Assembly (NCBI GenBank): GCA_907163375.1
Contig: CAJQUW010015452.1
Location: forward strand, 186,001-250,000
Origin: Prostheceraeus crozeri
Lineage: Eukaryota > Platyhelminthes > Polycladida > Euryleptidae
Length of the DNA stretch: 64,000 bases
Direction of reading: 5' to 3'
Shown: one piece after another, positions 1-11,953 of the stretch
How the letters are laid out: each line of letters opens with the position of its first letter
Position numbering within the stretch: the stretch's first letter is position 1
Made by a program: the position numbers and the translations under genes
Notes under the pieces: generated by a model
Told to the model about the DNA's origin: nothing
Database searches by the model: none
The model's input: only the letters and a program-made list of their open reading frames with translations

Positions 1-287
1 AAATTTGTATCTTCTTCATCTCATTTTTGCTAGTACATATGATGAATCATTGACAACTATAAAGTTGTTAGCAGAGTTAATCCACTTTGCATGTTGATTT
101 CCGAAATGCGTTTGACTCTGCTAATAGAGGCCATCTCAAATATTGTCATCTCTGCAGTCAACGACCAATTTTTAATACAGTGATTCGTACTTGTGACCAA
201 TTATCCTACCGCCAAGTTTAGGGCTTCCTTCGGCCTCGCTGTGCTTCAGCGTGACACACTCGTCTTTTCTCTTCATTCTTGTCACAG

Positions 288-485
288 GTTCTGTTAGGCG
301 TTGTTCTTTCCCTTAAGAAGAAAGTTATGTTTTGGAAGAACGCCGAAGCTCCCTATAAATTTGACCACGCGGACGACATCGCTCCGCTGTGCAAGAATTC
401 AGACTCCTCTCAAAGACATCAAGACTCATTGGGGAAAGCGAAGAAGCTCATGCAATATTTCACCTCTAAGTTAAACAGTAGATAA
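288..485 (+). CDS. Terminal coding exon of an unrecognised plus-strand gene
   Basis: A pyrimidine-rich tract ending in CACAG at 283-287 is a good splice acceptor. It is followed by 65 open codons and a TAA stop at 483-485. The exon is richer in GC than its surroundings and reads as ordinary soluble protein, with KKK near the start, a central acidic and histidine stretch and a basic C terminus (KAKKLMQYFTSKLNSR). I do not recognise the family. The phase of the upstream exon lies outside the window. An AATAAA near 1482 could be its polyadenylation signal, which would make a 3' UTR of about 1 kb. It could instead be a chance open frame, but acceptor quality and composition argue for a real last exon. 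Confidence 0.55.
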   Translation, partial: VLLGVVLSLKKKVMFWKNAEAPYKFDHADDIAPLCKNSDSSQRHQDSLGKAKKLMQYFTSKLNSR

Positions 486-2940
486 TCCTCGCCAAAAAGG
501 CTTCTGAAGTTGAGTTGATACATTTTCATCAAAATCAATGATTTTTGGCGGTCTGTTATAGGTGCTTGCATGGACAACGTAGCCTTTATTAGTTCACATG
601 CAACTTTTTATACAGCAAGTTAAGAACGAACATTAGCCATTGTTACACTCTCCATAGCATTGAAGTTTTTGGATGAAGTTCAGAAGAAAAAGAGAAGCAA
701 GCTGAGAATCTATTGAAACAGATAGCAGACGAAGTTTGTCCATCATTAGCTACAAAATGTGTGAAAACGATGTTTCGTTGTATTACATTCCGAAACTGAA
801 AATGCAGGATGTTTCAACCAGCAGGATGGTTGAAAACTGAGTGGTATTTTGATCAGACGGCGGGAAATTTTCAATTTTTAAACTCATTTTTACTTGAACA
901 TGAACATTGATTTGAATTATCGATATGTACATATTTTTGTAATTTCATTTAAAATACATTTACTTTGTGTATCACTAACAGATCTGTGTCAAATGTTAGA
1001 GCGTGCAAAGTGCCCCTTGCTAAGAAATTTTCTGGTATGAATTATGCGGAAAACTTAACTACTTTCGTAAGTTTATGAAAATTAATTTACTCTTCAAATC
1101 AGTGAATCTTAAATGATATTGATTAACCTTAAATGTTCTAAACACCAATCAATAGTTTTTTCACTTTTATATCATATTATGCATTATCATTTAAATTATG
1201 TAAGCTATATGGACCTATTTATGTATATTCGTGCCATGAATGTAGATGAAATTTGACTTAAAGAATAATATGTTGATAATCAAATGATAGTTGTGACCTT
1301 CTGTTTTTGTGTGGGACGAATGACGAATAGTATCTTATTTTGATGCGTACAGCACATTCACGCTCAAGTAGTAAGATTGTCTGATGAACTAGCCTTCTGA
1401 GTTCCGGTTGTTTTCGGTCTGTCCGACTTATGATTTGATGTTGCTGCTACCAATCATCTATGATCATTTCAGCGCAAATCAAATAAAATCTTTGAATTTA
1501 GTTAGCGGAATCAGATTTTGACTTGTTTCAGAAGATTAGATCATCCCTGTCGAAAAGAACAGAATCAGTTAGCAATAAATAGATTTAGGAAATGAAACCG
1601 GAGAAAAGTCTTCTGTGTGCTGCCGTAGACTTTCGTTGAAGTGTCACTTTAGTCAGCCGCGTGATCATGATAAATGCTGTTTGGATATGTACATCAACAA
1701 TGTAGTTATGGCACAATAGTAGAGTAGTTATAGACGTTTCTGCATTTCTGTTTTACACTTAAGCTGCACAACTAGTAATTTCGTCAAAACTGCTGAACAT
1801 TTATTGCAGAACAAAACTCAGATGGCATTAGAGGTAATACTTTTATTGGTTTTGGTCTGTGTGTGGTTCAGCCTGGTGTATTGTGACCAATATTTATTTT
1901 TGTTCTAGTTCACTATGTGGTGATGGAATAATGCAACTCCATACTTGCCTGTTTATTCAGTCCTTGCTTAGTTTTAGTTACTCCTACGACTTCATGGTCG
2001 AAATGTTAAATGTTCCATTCTCAACTTTCAAATGGTTTTTTACTGCTATCCTTAGTTCAATAGAAGGAATTCTTAGTTAAAGCATGTCAATTGGAAATGT
2101 TGAATCCTCCCTCAGTTCAATCCACTTGTGTGTTTTAAATACTGTTTCCGGCATGCTCAGGTTTAGTGATTGTCTGTTAATAGTTAAAGCAAAATTGTGT
2201 ATGATGCATATATGCTGGCATAGGATGAAATTTCCGTCATGCAGTATCTAGGACTTGAAACATAGTCTCATCACTTATAGCTTTCACAATAGAATGACGG
2301 ATTATGCGATAAATTTGCTCAAGTTTTCGCAAGGTTTAGCTGCTTTTGTGCGATGAGCTCTGCTGTTGATAAAACTTCAATTTTTGGAGCTATTTAGAAT
2401 TCCAATATTCCAATTTCCTTTCGTTAGCGGATACAAATGATGTTCAATTATAGAACATGGAATATGTACACAAATTTGAAGTGTCATTGTATTTTAAGTG
2501 CGACAATTAATGTGCTATGTGCATGTATGAATGCATTTTTCAAACTTGACGCTACCATGCAGTGAAATACGTTAACGGGAAATTTTCTGCATCTCAGTGC
2601 TTTTGTTCTGAATATTGTCGGCCACAATCATCCCCTCAATGACTTAACAATAATATTGTAAGTACTGTAGTAATGTAATAATAATATAAATACTGTGTAA
2701 TGCTGCTAACAGCAAATATACTAAAAAACATTAAAAAAACAACAACAAAGAAGGCTGAATCTGCAGAGTTTATAGGATCTAAATTGTCAACGATGTTGTT
2801 AAAATGAACAAGAAACTGTCAATATGAGTAAATGCTATTAAGACGAAATACATTCTGGTAGATAATACAGGACGTAAAAATTTGTAAATAATAGTGGACG
2901 AGAAAATGATGGAGCAGTGTGATATTTTCAATACTTTGAA
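486..2940. other. Intergenic or 3' UTR sequence, nothing recognised
   Basis: AT-rich sequence without a long open frame of convincing composition, inverted repeat or RNA gene. The first kilobase may be 3' UTR of the exon ending at 485. Confidence 0.4.
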
Positions 2941-2949
2941 GTGTTGATT

Positions 2950-3250
2950 AATGAGAGGAGAGATGAGAATGGTGAGATGGATGTGCATCGATTCCGTCAC
3001 GGACGTCATTCGACGGAGAAGGCGACGTCGGTTGCCAGAAGAGAAGACCAAGATTGGCTACGACGCATCATGAATTTAGGAGTTGATGGCAAACGATCCA
3101 AAGGCCGTCCGAAAAAGACCTGGAAGGAGACTGTGGCGGCAGACATCAGAGCTTTGAGTCCACAAAAGGAAGACGTGAAAGATTTGGAAAAGTAAGAGCA
3201 ACGATCAAAATACTTTCGTCCAACCCAACAGAGATTGGAAGAAAAGGGTG
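2950..3250 (+). mobile_element. LINE 3' end scrap (C-terminal tail of a non-LTR reverse transcriptase ORF)
   Basis: The plus-strand frame at 2941-3195 contains W-LRRI, then GVDGKRSKGRPKKTWKETV, then an acidic DIRAL segment. This is the typical C-terminal tail of non-LTR retrotransposon polyproteins (WxxHVxR, GKRSRGRPKKRWxDxV, DL). No reverse-transcriptase core remains upstream, so this is a 5'-truncated copy or older relic. The frame continues weakly past its stop to about 3250 with a basic RLEEKGVKEKNK-like end. Confidence 0.7.
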
Positions 3251-3259
3251 TTAAAGAGA

Positions 3260-6200
3260 AGAACAAAAGTAAGTGAAGCGTGATTCCAGGAAGTAATCGT
3301 GAGAATCAAGCAAAGAGAATACACAAGGAACTCCTAAGGAACAATCGTCACTTACGGATGAAGAAGAAACTTTTGAACAGTCAGGTGGTCAAGCATGGTC
3401 TGTGTCCGATATGAATTTAAAGTCTAAACGCTGAATAGCACCTTGAAAGAAAAATTTCTCTGCGTTTAAGTTATAATTTTTGATGCTGCAGTCGACTCAT
3501 GAAAATAGGTTGGGCATCAATGGTTAACAGCGAAGAAGTGACGCCGAAGATCGGTATTTTAAAACACCCACGATACTGACATCCATCTTGCGAAGAATGG
3601 TCAGCTTCCACGGCTATGTTGCACCTGGTTCAATGCATTATGAAGAGCAGCTGGATGAAGAAAGGTAGTGGAGGAAGATACATGCGTCCGAATAACAGGA
3701 CGGCAGAAAATGGTACAGAGTGGATGAGAATCATTCACCACCCTTATGAGTTTGATTGAACTTCCAACGACCAACATTGGTCATGCTTAAGAAGAAGAAA
3801 TTCTTTGTTAAAGTTATGTATTACTTAACACCAACACCTAAAAGTGGTTTTGTAATATATTCTTCAGATAAACATGTGCAATACGATCAAAAATCTTTTT
3901 TCTTATTTGTAATCCTGCATTCTCGCATGTTTACAATCAGGCAAGGTACTAATCAATGTAGAAATTATTAAATTTATTATGAAACTATTTTGACTGAAAC
4001 TCTGTAATCGTGCAACCGGGAGTGGCACGATTCGGAAATGTGTGAAAACCGAATCACGCCTACTCCTGCTTCAGAATCTTCTCTGCCCCTAAATTTATAA
4101 CCTTCAGACGCCTATCTTCACCTCACATCTCCTTGTTACAAACTAATAGAGTCTAACACAGTAGATCACCAAGAAAAAAGCATCCAAAGATCTTGATATT
4201 CCTTTTCCTTTAATGCATTCATTATACATGTATATTTACATGAATGGGTATTTCTATTGCTGTCATGATATATTTATTAGTGTTACTCAACTAGTTCAGC
4301 TAGAGCTTTACACGAAGGATCCTACCTTTGCTGAACTCGTCCAAAACTTGACACTAACTTGTTGGTCGAATAATGCATCACCAGCTTGACCGATAAGAAC
4401 ACCCATAGAATGTTTGATGCAGCACATCTGTGCACTGCAAAATTATTTGTATTGATTTATATTTGTGTGATTGTTTATTTTAAAGTTCTGATGAATTTAT
4501 TGCTTTTTGTTATCAATTAGACTTCATATCATGAATTACTGGCTACTTCATAAATGCTTTATCCATGTTATTAATTGATTAAATATCTTATTGATGTATT
4601 CAGATGCAAGACTGCTTAAATGTGCAGCAACTGTTGCGACTGAACTAGCAAACAGCAATTTGAACGATGCACTCACATGTCAAATTGCATCTTTATTAGT
4701 GTAAAAATGAATACAACAGCACGTCAATCAAAGCATCACCCCAAATTACATTGTTTGATTTGTGAAAGCTCAAAATTATTGAGCATATTTTTATAGTTTC
4801 TTTCAAAATAGATATAATATCAAGCTGATGGTGGTTTATCGGATGGGTTTCATCATCTACGATAATCAATCTTGAACATCTCAATGACACCACATTCTGG
4901 ACATATTCACTTAATTTATTAGAAGACTTCGTCGATGTGAATGCTGATGAGTGTGACCAGTGATAATGTTATATCCACAGAATTAGATTCATCTGTGCGC
5001 GCAGATAAACAAAATATTTAATTCTGTGGTTATATCAATATTCTTACTTTAATGCTGAAAAAGAGGAATACTAATTTTAGAACGGAGTGTGCTTAAGTGA
5101 TGTATCTGCAAATGTCCCTGAAACCGATAGGTTTTAGATTGCCTGGCATCGGTCAATTTACCTTTAATTGACATAATCCATTAAAAGACGAAATTCTAAC
5201 TTATTTTATGAAATGAGTGCTGAAACTACGCATTTGTTCATTATTTCCTCACAGATTGTTTTTGTTCATCTTTAAATGCTCACAATGAATGGTCTGCATG
5301 AACTGCACTGACTAATGTACAATGATTGACCGAATGAATACCGACGAGGAATGATCAGCTGGAATTAACATCGGTCTGTATGTTTAATTCCTTTTTCCTC
5401 CTGTAGAATTCTCTTTAGTTACTTTGAGATGGAATTTTCCCAAAACGGTTACTGTCTTAAGTCATACTGCAATTGAAAATTCGCATTGGAGCATAAAATC
5501 CTCATTTTCATCGTCCAAGAGTTCTAGAACTCGCTAAAAACGAACTTTATACAAACAAGTGAAGCAGTCAGATAACAAGTATGTTGCCTTGCAATAAATG
5601 GGTATTTACTTGTTCAATTGATTATCCCAATAAGGATGTTGTTCCCTTGAAACATTTTAACTGAAGGGCCTTGCGGCCAAGAACTTTCACCTTAGTAAAC
5701 TCCAGGGCAACATATTTAGTTATATTTTTTGTATTTAGTTCACACTCAAAAGTCTTCTTCAAATTACATTTATGGTTCCCGAAAGCATATTTATATTGAA
5801 TCATTATTATATGACAACCATTTAAAATTGTGAAAAATGATATCGTGAACTTGAGCAGTTCGTTATCATTTTAGAATGATATTAGATGCTAATGCATTTC
5901 ATTTAAACTTGCTTTGTGTTGTACTTTATGACATAGTGCTCTTAAAATCTTTTGATTGTTTGACCATTGAAGGTTTAAGAATTTGGATTAGCAAAATCAC
6001 ATATTCGATCGTTTTTTATCTGTTGGACGTTGTCGTTCAAGGCAACTAATTTACATATATGGCAAAGTGACATTGAAAACAACTAATTCTTTGTGCTAGA
6101 CAAGCAACTTCATCCGAAGTTTTTAACTTTCCTCATAATTCAGTGAAAGTATGTGACAATCATCAGAAATGCCTTATCTGTTTATTATTTCTGCTTTCAG

Positions 6201-6300
6201 AAATCTCTAGGGAAAGTGAATTTGTATTTTCATCAATGAATGACACTTGTCATCTAACTCTTAATGCATTATATGCGTAAACAAATATTTGTTTTCTCCA
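3260..6300. other. No gene or repeat recognised
   Basis: About 3 kb of AT-rich sequence. The open frames here are short and of low-complexity composition, and I see no terminal repeats or RNA gene. Confidence 0.35.
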
Positions 6301-6996
6301 CAGCCAGGGTTGGCATCCCATGGGCAAAACCCATGGGTGAAATGGGTGGGTAAAATGGGGTTTTCAAATTTTTGCAGAATTGTGAAAATATATGTAAATA
6401 GTGTTCATTTCTAGCCATCGTTCATGAAAGGATATATTTTTGTCAAAGTCAGCGTTAAACATAGGACGAGCAACACAAAGAACTTGTGGCTTTCACAGAA
6501 AAAATTATTGTTGTTACTCCAGTGTATGCGAATACTTCAGTAATTCGCCTAAGCATGCATGGATAATACTTAATACTGAAGAGATAATAAATATCAAAAC
6601 GCTCCTCATGAAAAAGTAGATACATGTATCGCAGAACAAATTCAACTGGTGAAATTAAAATGTGAAAAATGTATGTTGCCTTAATATTAGACCAAGCACA
6701 AATTTGTGATCTTGGTCATTGCATCATGGTATGGTGCAATTTTTATGGAAATCGTCACACTTCATGGTGAGAAATGACGACTTTGTGTCAAATTTAAGAT
6801 ACTTGTGGAACGTCTATCACAAACGCAATTGAGTAATGGAATCATTAGAAAGTCTCCTCCAAAAGCTTCATATTTGTCAATTGCATCTTGCTTTAGTGCC
6901 ATATAGTAAGCACGATACAGTACCTTATATTTACATTTCTTCAGACGAGTTTCGGTCCGTTGACCATAAAGGCCTACTTAGTTAACACTTGCTTTA

Positions 6997-8497
6997 GTAG
7001 TAGTAGTAGCAGTAGTCAGCGTTTATTATTCAAATAATGAAAATCACATAAAGTCACACTGTAGAAGACAAAATTACAAATACAAAAATAATTCGACACT
7101 TATGCAAAAAACATTTAAGCACAGAACTGGTGCAATGAAATTGTATCGGTTCGCATGAATGAGTCAACAGTGGATCATAGAGTGCATGTATGGGAACGAA
7201 GCTTGATATTGTACAGTTGAGAGGACCATGGGAAGAATGAATTTAGCCTCCGCACAGTGGAGACGGACGGAATCCTAAGACATCCTGTGTTAGGCAGCAT
7301 GTCAGGAACAAAGGATCTTAAGGGATGCAAGGCATGGTCACGAGATTTCACTAACAGATTCAAAGCTGCTCTGTCAAACATGAATGAAAGCGATGGAAAC
7401 TGTTCACATGCACACATTGAGTTCTGATCACATATAAAGCGATGAGCACGATTTTGAAATCTGTCAAGCTTATTCAAAAGAGTAGCTAGCAAATGTCCAT
7501 AAACCGGAGAAGCGTACATAAAATAAGATGTGATTAAAGCATGATATGCGCGAATGAGATCGTCAGATTTGACAACGTACTTAAGACATCTAATAACATG
7601 AAACCTGCGAGATGCAGTCATCAAGATATTCGTTATCTGTTTGTTCCACTTGAACTTGTCTGTGAAGGTTACACCAAGAATCTTGACTGAATTCACCAAT
7701 TTGAAGCCGGTGCATGTGCCAGGACAATCACTCCCGCGCTTGCTAATGCGGAGTTGTGCACACTTTGAATTAATGAGCGTCAAACCACTGTCATGAAATG
7801 CAGTTGCAAAGCCGGTCAATTGAATGTATGATCTTTCATCTTTCAAAACTGGCTCGACTACTGTGATGTCGTCTGCGTATTTGACGCATTTAATGTCCTT
7901 GATGTGCTCGATGTTAAGCACAATAGACCCCATGAATGCAGCAAATAAGAACGGGCCAAAAACTGAGCCTTGGGGAACACCAGATCGAATTTGTAATGCG
8001 GGGCCAAAACTGTCCAAAACCTTCACATGCATCCAACGGGAAGACAGGTAGGAATGAATCCATCTCAGAAATCCATGATTTAAACCACAGAAATTCAAAT
8101 AATTGATAAGCCGATTGAACTGCAACTTGTCAAATGCTCGCGAAAGGTCAATACAGAACAAATTTACACATGCTATGCTTTCTGAGTCCATCAATCTGGT
8201 GATGTGCTCACACAATTCCACCAAAGCAGAAGTAGTTGAACCATAAGGACGGTAGGCATGTTGACTTAATCCATAGCATGCAATCAGATGTGATTTGACA
8301 TTTTCCAAAACAACTTTTTCAAAGACCTTCGAAAATGATGACAAAATGGAAATGGGTCGAAAATCACACAAATCAGGACGAGATGTCTTTGGAATCGGAC
8401 AGACATGTGCGCACTTGAATGAACTGGGAAACTTAGATGTCAAAAGTGATCTGTTGAAAATGGCAGTCAGTGGCCAATTAAACAGTGGCAGTCATTG
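6997..8497 (-). mobile_element. 5'-truncated LINE nested in the hAT-like element
   Basis: The element runs on the minus strand. Its 3' end is marked by a (TAC)n-type simple repeat at 6997-7016 (plus strand AGTAGTAGTAGTAGCAGTAG), the usual tail of CR1/L2-type LINEs. The hexamer GCTTTA flanks it at 6991-6996 and 8498-8503 and is the likely target-site duplication. The upstream endonuclease domain is absent. Copying therefore stopped within the reverse-transcriptase region, which is normal for target-primed reverse transcription. Confidence 0.7.
7175..8490 (-). CDS. LINE reverse transcriptase, N-terminally truncated
   Basis: An open frame of at least 422 codons, continuing upstream of the first ATG (8443) with an LFNWPLTAIFNRSLL segment before the CPIPK motif. 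Reverse-transcriptase blocks are visible in order: RPISILSSFSKVFEK, CIDLSRAFDKL (first catalytic Asp), GVPQGSVFGPFLF, KYADDITVV (the YADD catalytic pair), and the thumb-like SVKILGVTF. The C terminus carries the RRLNSFFPWSSQLYN motif common in CR1/L2/jockey-like ORF2 proteins. The frame is uninterrupted, so the copy is fairly young, but without an endonuclease it cannot be autonomous. Confidence 0.88.
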
Positions 8498-9084
8498 GCT
8501 TTATTAACCTCAAAACAGTCATCTACCGAGATGTAAATACTGACAGACAATTGGATGAGTATATGTACCGATGCACTCAAACAGACCTATGAGATTGAGA
8601 TGAGATCCGGAGCCTTAAAAAAAAGGTGGGTTTGCAACCCTGCTTTTGTACCCCATCCTTGAGATTCAGTATAACAACAATATTGTGCAGGCACATTCTA
8701 ATGATGCTTCCATGTCCCACTTCTGCTTATCTTGCCTTAATACACAGGAAAATTATTTATATATTTTTTGAAAACCCACAAAACCCATCCCATTTTACCC
8801 ATGGGATGGGTTATTTCTAAGGTGGGTGGGTTTTTGTCAACCCTGTCGCACAGCTGATCATAAGAAGCGGACCACCTAACTTATGTCGAAACTCAATTGA
8901 TTCTCATACCTTCCGATCGTGTCTCACAAAACATCATTTGAGAACTTGCATTCTCAGGTTTCAGTTGCGCTATAATAGACTTGCATCCATAATTTTGCTT
9001 GTTGGACAATAATAATGAAAATCGCTCTATTGATAAAATTCGTTATGTTTCAGCAAGAAAACATAAGAGTACCATAACGAATTT

Positions 9085-9715
9085 TTATATATTGCACATC
9101 GAAGTCGGTGGACAAAGAAAGGTATAGTGATATCGTAAAGTTACCACATAATTATAACTTCAATGGCTGAAAATGTCATTTTGTCACTTTTTCATCAAAA
9201 ATGTTAGTGCTTGCTATCTTCAGAATCATTGCGATGCAACGAGAAAGAATATGTAAGTTTTATCCGAGGAAGTTCAATAGTTCTTTTCAATATTCTGTGA
9301 GCATTTTTCTCATTACCACTAAAGTGCACAATCACCATGCAAGTAACAAATATTCAGAAAATCAAGTTGAGTCGAATCTGCAGCTGCAAGGTGACGCTCA
9401 AACACTAAGCGAAGGCACTGCACCATGTTAACTATTCATGTTTGTCCATTCATCGAATAGAATGCGGCGATCATGAGAAAAAAATGCTGAAAGGAGTTTG
9501 ATAGACAGTAAAACTATTGAACTTCTTTGGATTCAATTTGCACATTCTTTCTCCGTACGTCGCAAGGATTCTTAAGACAGCAAATACTAACACTTTTGAT
9601 GATAAAGTGAGAAAATGATATCTCAGTCGGAAGAATTCACGATTTTGTGAACTTTACGATATCACTGTTTCTTTCCATGTCCACCGATTTCAATGAGCAA
9701 TATGTATATATCAAA
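9085..9715. repeat. Large inverted repeat (fold-back element)
   Basis: Sequence at about 9085-9317 recurs in inverse orientation at about 9478-9715 with a spacer of about 160 bp. Shared blocks include TCGGTGGAC, AGTGATATCGTAAAGTT, TTGTCACTT/TCTCACTT, CATCAAAA-TGTTAGT, GAGAAAGAAT and GAAGTTCAATAGTT. Identity looks like roughly 80 percent by eye. It resembles a fold-back MITE; no transposase or clear target duplication was found. Confidence 0.6.
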
Positions 9716-9891
9716 ATAAGGCTGAGAAAATGCTCGTTCAGCTCGTGCATGATTCACTACGATATTCACATGCCTTCTTATTGAAGCATATTGATTTGTA
9801 AATTGAACGATTTTTTTATATTTTGAACACTGTTCAGTAAACAAAACAGCGGATGTAAGTTTATCATAGTTCATTGACTATGAACTAGATA

Positions 9892-10078
9892 GTGGTCTCC
9901 GTGGCACAGTGGTTAAGTGCTTGGCCTAGCTATCTTTTGGTCCAGAGGTCGAGCCCCGAAGGTTTCATTGGAAGTCGGCAGGAAGGGCATCCGGACTAAA
10001 AGTACTACAACGCTCCATAAGTCTGACTATGTCAGCAACGTCCAAGCCCCAAGTATGGGGAGTAGTGACGTAAAAGCT
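9892..10078 (+). mobile_element. tRNA-derived SINE, copy 1
   Basis: This is the best full-length member of a family with four copies here. It has an RNA polymerase III A box (TGGCACAGTGG, 9902-9912), a B box-like GGTCGAGCCCC (9947-9957), and then an unrelated body containing GGCATCCGGACT, CTATGTCAGCA and GTAGTGACGT. The tRNA-like head with a shared non-tRNA body identifies a SINE, not a tRNA gene. No A-tail is visible. Confidence 0.75.
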
Positions 10079-10688
10079 TCATTGACACCTGAGAATGCAA
10101 GTTCTCGAGTGATGTATAGCACGTAGTTATGAAACACGAGTAGAAAGCATATGAATAGATTGAATTTCGCAAATTAGGTTATCCGTTTTCTTTTTATCAA
10201 CGTATCATGGTTAGGACTATAAATATCGATGCATTGTCTACTTCATTACAAGCTTTGATAACTATTCTGTCTAGCATGCGTTGAGGTCGTATAATATTCG
10301 ATGACCTAAAATAGCTCATATTGTAGGCTTCACTAAGCCGTTTAACAACTACAAACTGTGTAGAACCATCTCACCGCTTCAAATGTGTGTACTTGATGAA
10401 TTTCGGCCATGAAGTTGATCACAGTGGATTATATCATCACAGGATTTTTTCAATGATCGTAGACACATCCTTTATCAAATACGAAACACACAATTAGCGC
10501 ATTAAATGTATTTCTCTGGCTTTTCCAATAATGCCTAGGAACAACACACTACTGACATTCCGTTTAAGTTATAGTACTAGCAATTATTATCGAATACTAC
10601 TTTATAATGGCATTATTTGTGTATGCATTCAATAGCAAAGTTGCTTAGAATGACGAAGGGTTCCCGAAGTTTTGGAGCATATATGACT

Positions 10689-10801
10689 GGTCTGACTGGT
10701 TTATGGATAAGAGAACCGGCCCTGCTCATTTTATCGGGAATATTCATTCCGGCCCTATGGGTTGGCACTACTCAAAACCCAGTCCATAAACCAGTTTGAC
10801 C
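10689..10801. mobile_element. Short MITE-like inverted repeat
   Basis: The 113-bp segment begins GGTCTGACTGGTTTATGGA and ends in the inverse complement of GGTCAAACTGGTTTATGGAC. The terminal inverted repeat is about 19 bp with two differences. The centre holds CCGGCCC words in both orientations. No coding capacity. Confidence 0.5.
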
Positions 10802-10940
10802 TTTTGCTCTAGATGATATTGGGTATGGATAGATCCTTTGTGAAATTATCATGTAATTTGAATCGCACTAGTTCAAGATTAGTTATTTAGTTAGTAATCT
10901 ATGCACTCAATAATCGAAGTCTTCGAGTGAAAAGTGAACA

Positions 10941-11172
10941 CAATCTCCATAGCAATAAAGTATATTAAATTTGGGAAAGCGAAGTGTCTTGCTGTAGGTC
11001 CGAAATAGCTCCTTTTTTAATGTCACACGATATGTTTCAACCTTATGGCCAAGGTTATCTTCAGGTAACTGGTCATAAGGTTGGAATATATCGTGTGATA
11101 CTAAAAAGGAAGTTATTTCAGACCTACCAGACACATCACTTTCCCAAAAGTTGTATATTTTATCAAATGTCG
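10941..11172. repeat. Fold-back hairpin of about 230 bp
   Basis: The two halves are near-complete inverse complements. The left arm has GGGAAAGCGAAGTGTCTTG, TAGGTC-GAAATA, TCACACGATAT and CAACCTTATG. The right arm has their complements through to CACATCACTTTCCC. The loop is only about 15 bp (AAGGTTATCTTCAGGTAA). The arms run to at least 10941 and 11172. Such a structure folds into a long hairpin and matches fold-back MITEs. Confidence 0.7.
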
Positions 11173-11668
11173 AGCCAGGCACATCTTCAAAATCTCCAGT
11201 GATTTTTATTTAGCTCCAACACAAAATTTTCTGTGTAAACAAGTATGGATTAACAATTACCTTTTCGCATAGATGAAACGTTAATAAGATTACTACACCT
11301 CTGCTGCGAAGAATATTTTTTGCAAACATGCCCTTATCATTCCGTCAGGTTCAGAAACAAACAGAACATTACCTGGAACAAACCTATTTTATACATGACA
11401 TGTTCCATCAACTCATCTTCGTTATATTTAACCTACTTTTTTAGTATTGTACGTACAGTTTTTTATTGCAACCCAAATTCAACATTTTGATATTATTTTC
11501 AGTCAGCTTGGTAGACCCGAATAACTTCCGTATTCTGTTCAGAAAAACAATTATCGTTGTGCTTTGAAGAGTTGAAGAAATAGAAATGAACTCACTCTAC
11601 ATGTCGCATACTCTTCATTTTGTACTTACTAGCATGAATTCATCAATAAATGCTTGATGTCTCTACAG

Positions 11669-11953
11669 CTTCTGGATTTAATGCATACTTTGCATTCACG
11701 AGCTGCTCCGATATACTCTGCATGGGCTGGAACTCCAGGTTCAGAGAAGGAGGGTGGAGAAGGAGTGGAAGCAGGTCCAGCTATTCTCTGGGACAAATGC
11801 TGGTGTCCACTTCTTCAAGGCATCGCCCGACTAGGCTGTGATACACGGCGACAAGTCCGTTCTCAAGCCATGACATATCTACATCGTGCGCTGCTTGATC
11901 CTCAACTGCAAAAGCAAATGGGCGCACTGGAATGGGAATCTTGCTTTAATAAG
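11669..11953 (+). CDS. GBF1: GBF1 exon (C-terminal HDS-type region begins)
   Basis: First of four consecutive exons for the C terminus of GBF1, the brefeldin-A-sensitive exchange factor that activates Arf1 on ERGIC and cis-Golgi membranes for COPI coat recruitment. The acceptor is CTCTACAG at 11661-11668, the exon has 95 codons in phase 0, and the donor is AAG|GTAAAA. The protein runs LLDLMHTLHSRAAPIYSAWAG, a low-complexity GGEG insert, then LWDKCWCPLLQGIARL, RRQVRSQAMTYLHRALL and ALEWESCFNK. These follow vertebrate GBF1 block by block as I recall it. The catalytic Sec7 domain belongs far upstream and is not in the window. Confidence 0.93.

Larger units (their letters stand above)
6305..8845. 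mobile_element. hAT-like non-autonomous DNA transposon split by a LINE
   Basis: The left end begins CAGGGTTGGCATCCCATGGG and the right end finishes GTCAACCCTG, so the termini are inverted CAGGGTTG copies, as in hAT elements. Both ends carry a subterminal array of CCCATGGG, ATGGGTGGG and AAAATGGG words in opposite orientation. The flanking octamers TCCACAGC and TCGCACAG are similar but not identical, as expected of an old 8-bp duplication. A second right-end-like motif (GCAACCCTG) lies at 8636-8644, so two related copies may be fused. No transposase is present. The body is interrupted by the LINE at 6997-8497. Confidence 0.5.

Noticed and set aside
1859-2080. 73-codon hydrophobic frame as a small membrane protein
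   Set aside because: Low-complexity AT-rich composition, no conserved pattern, and no supporting splice or start context.
2779-3266. Minus-strand frames opposite the LINE scrap
   Set aside because: They are antisense shadows of the plus-strand GKRSKGRPKK frame.
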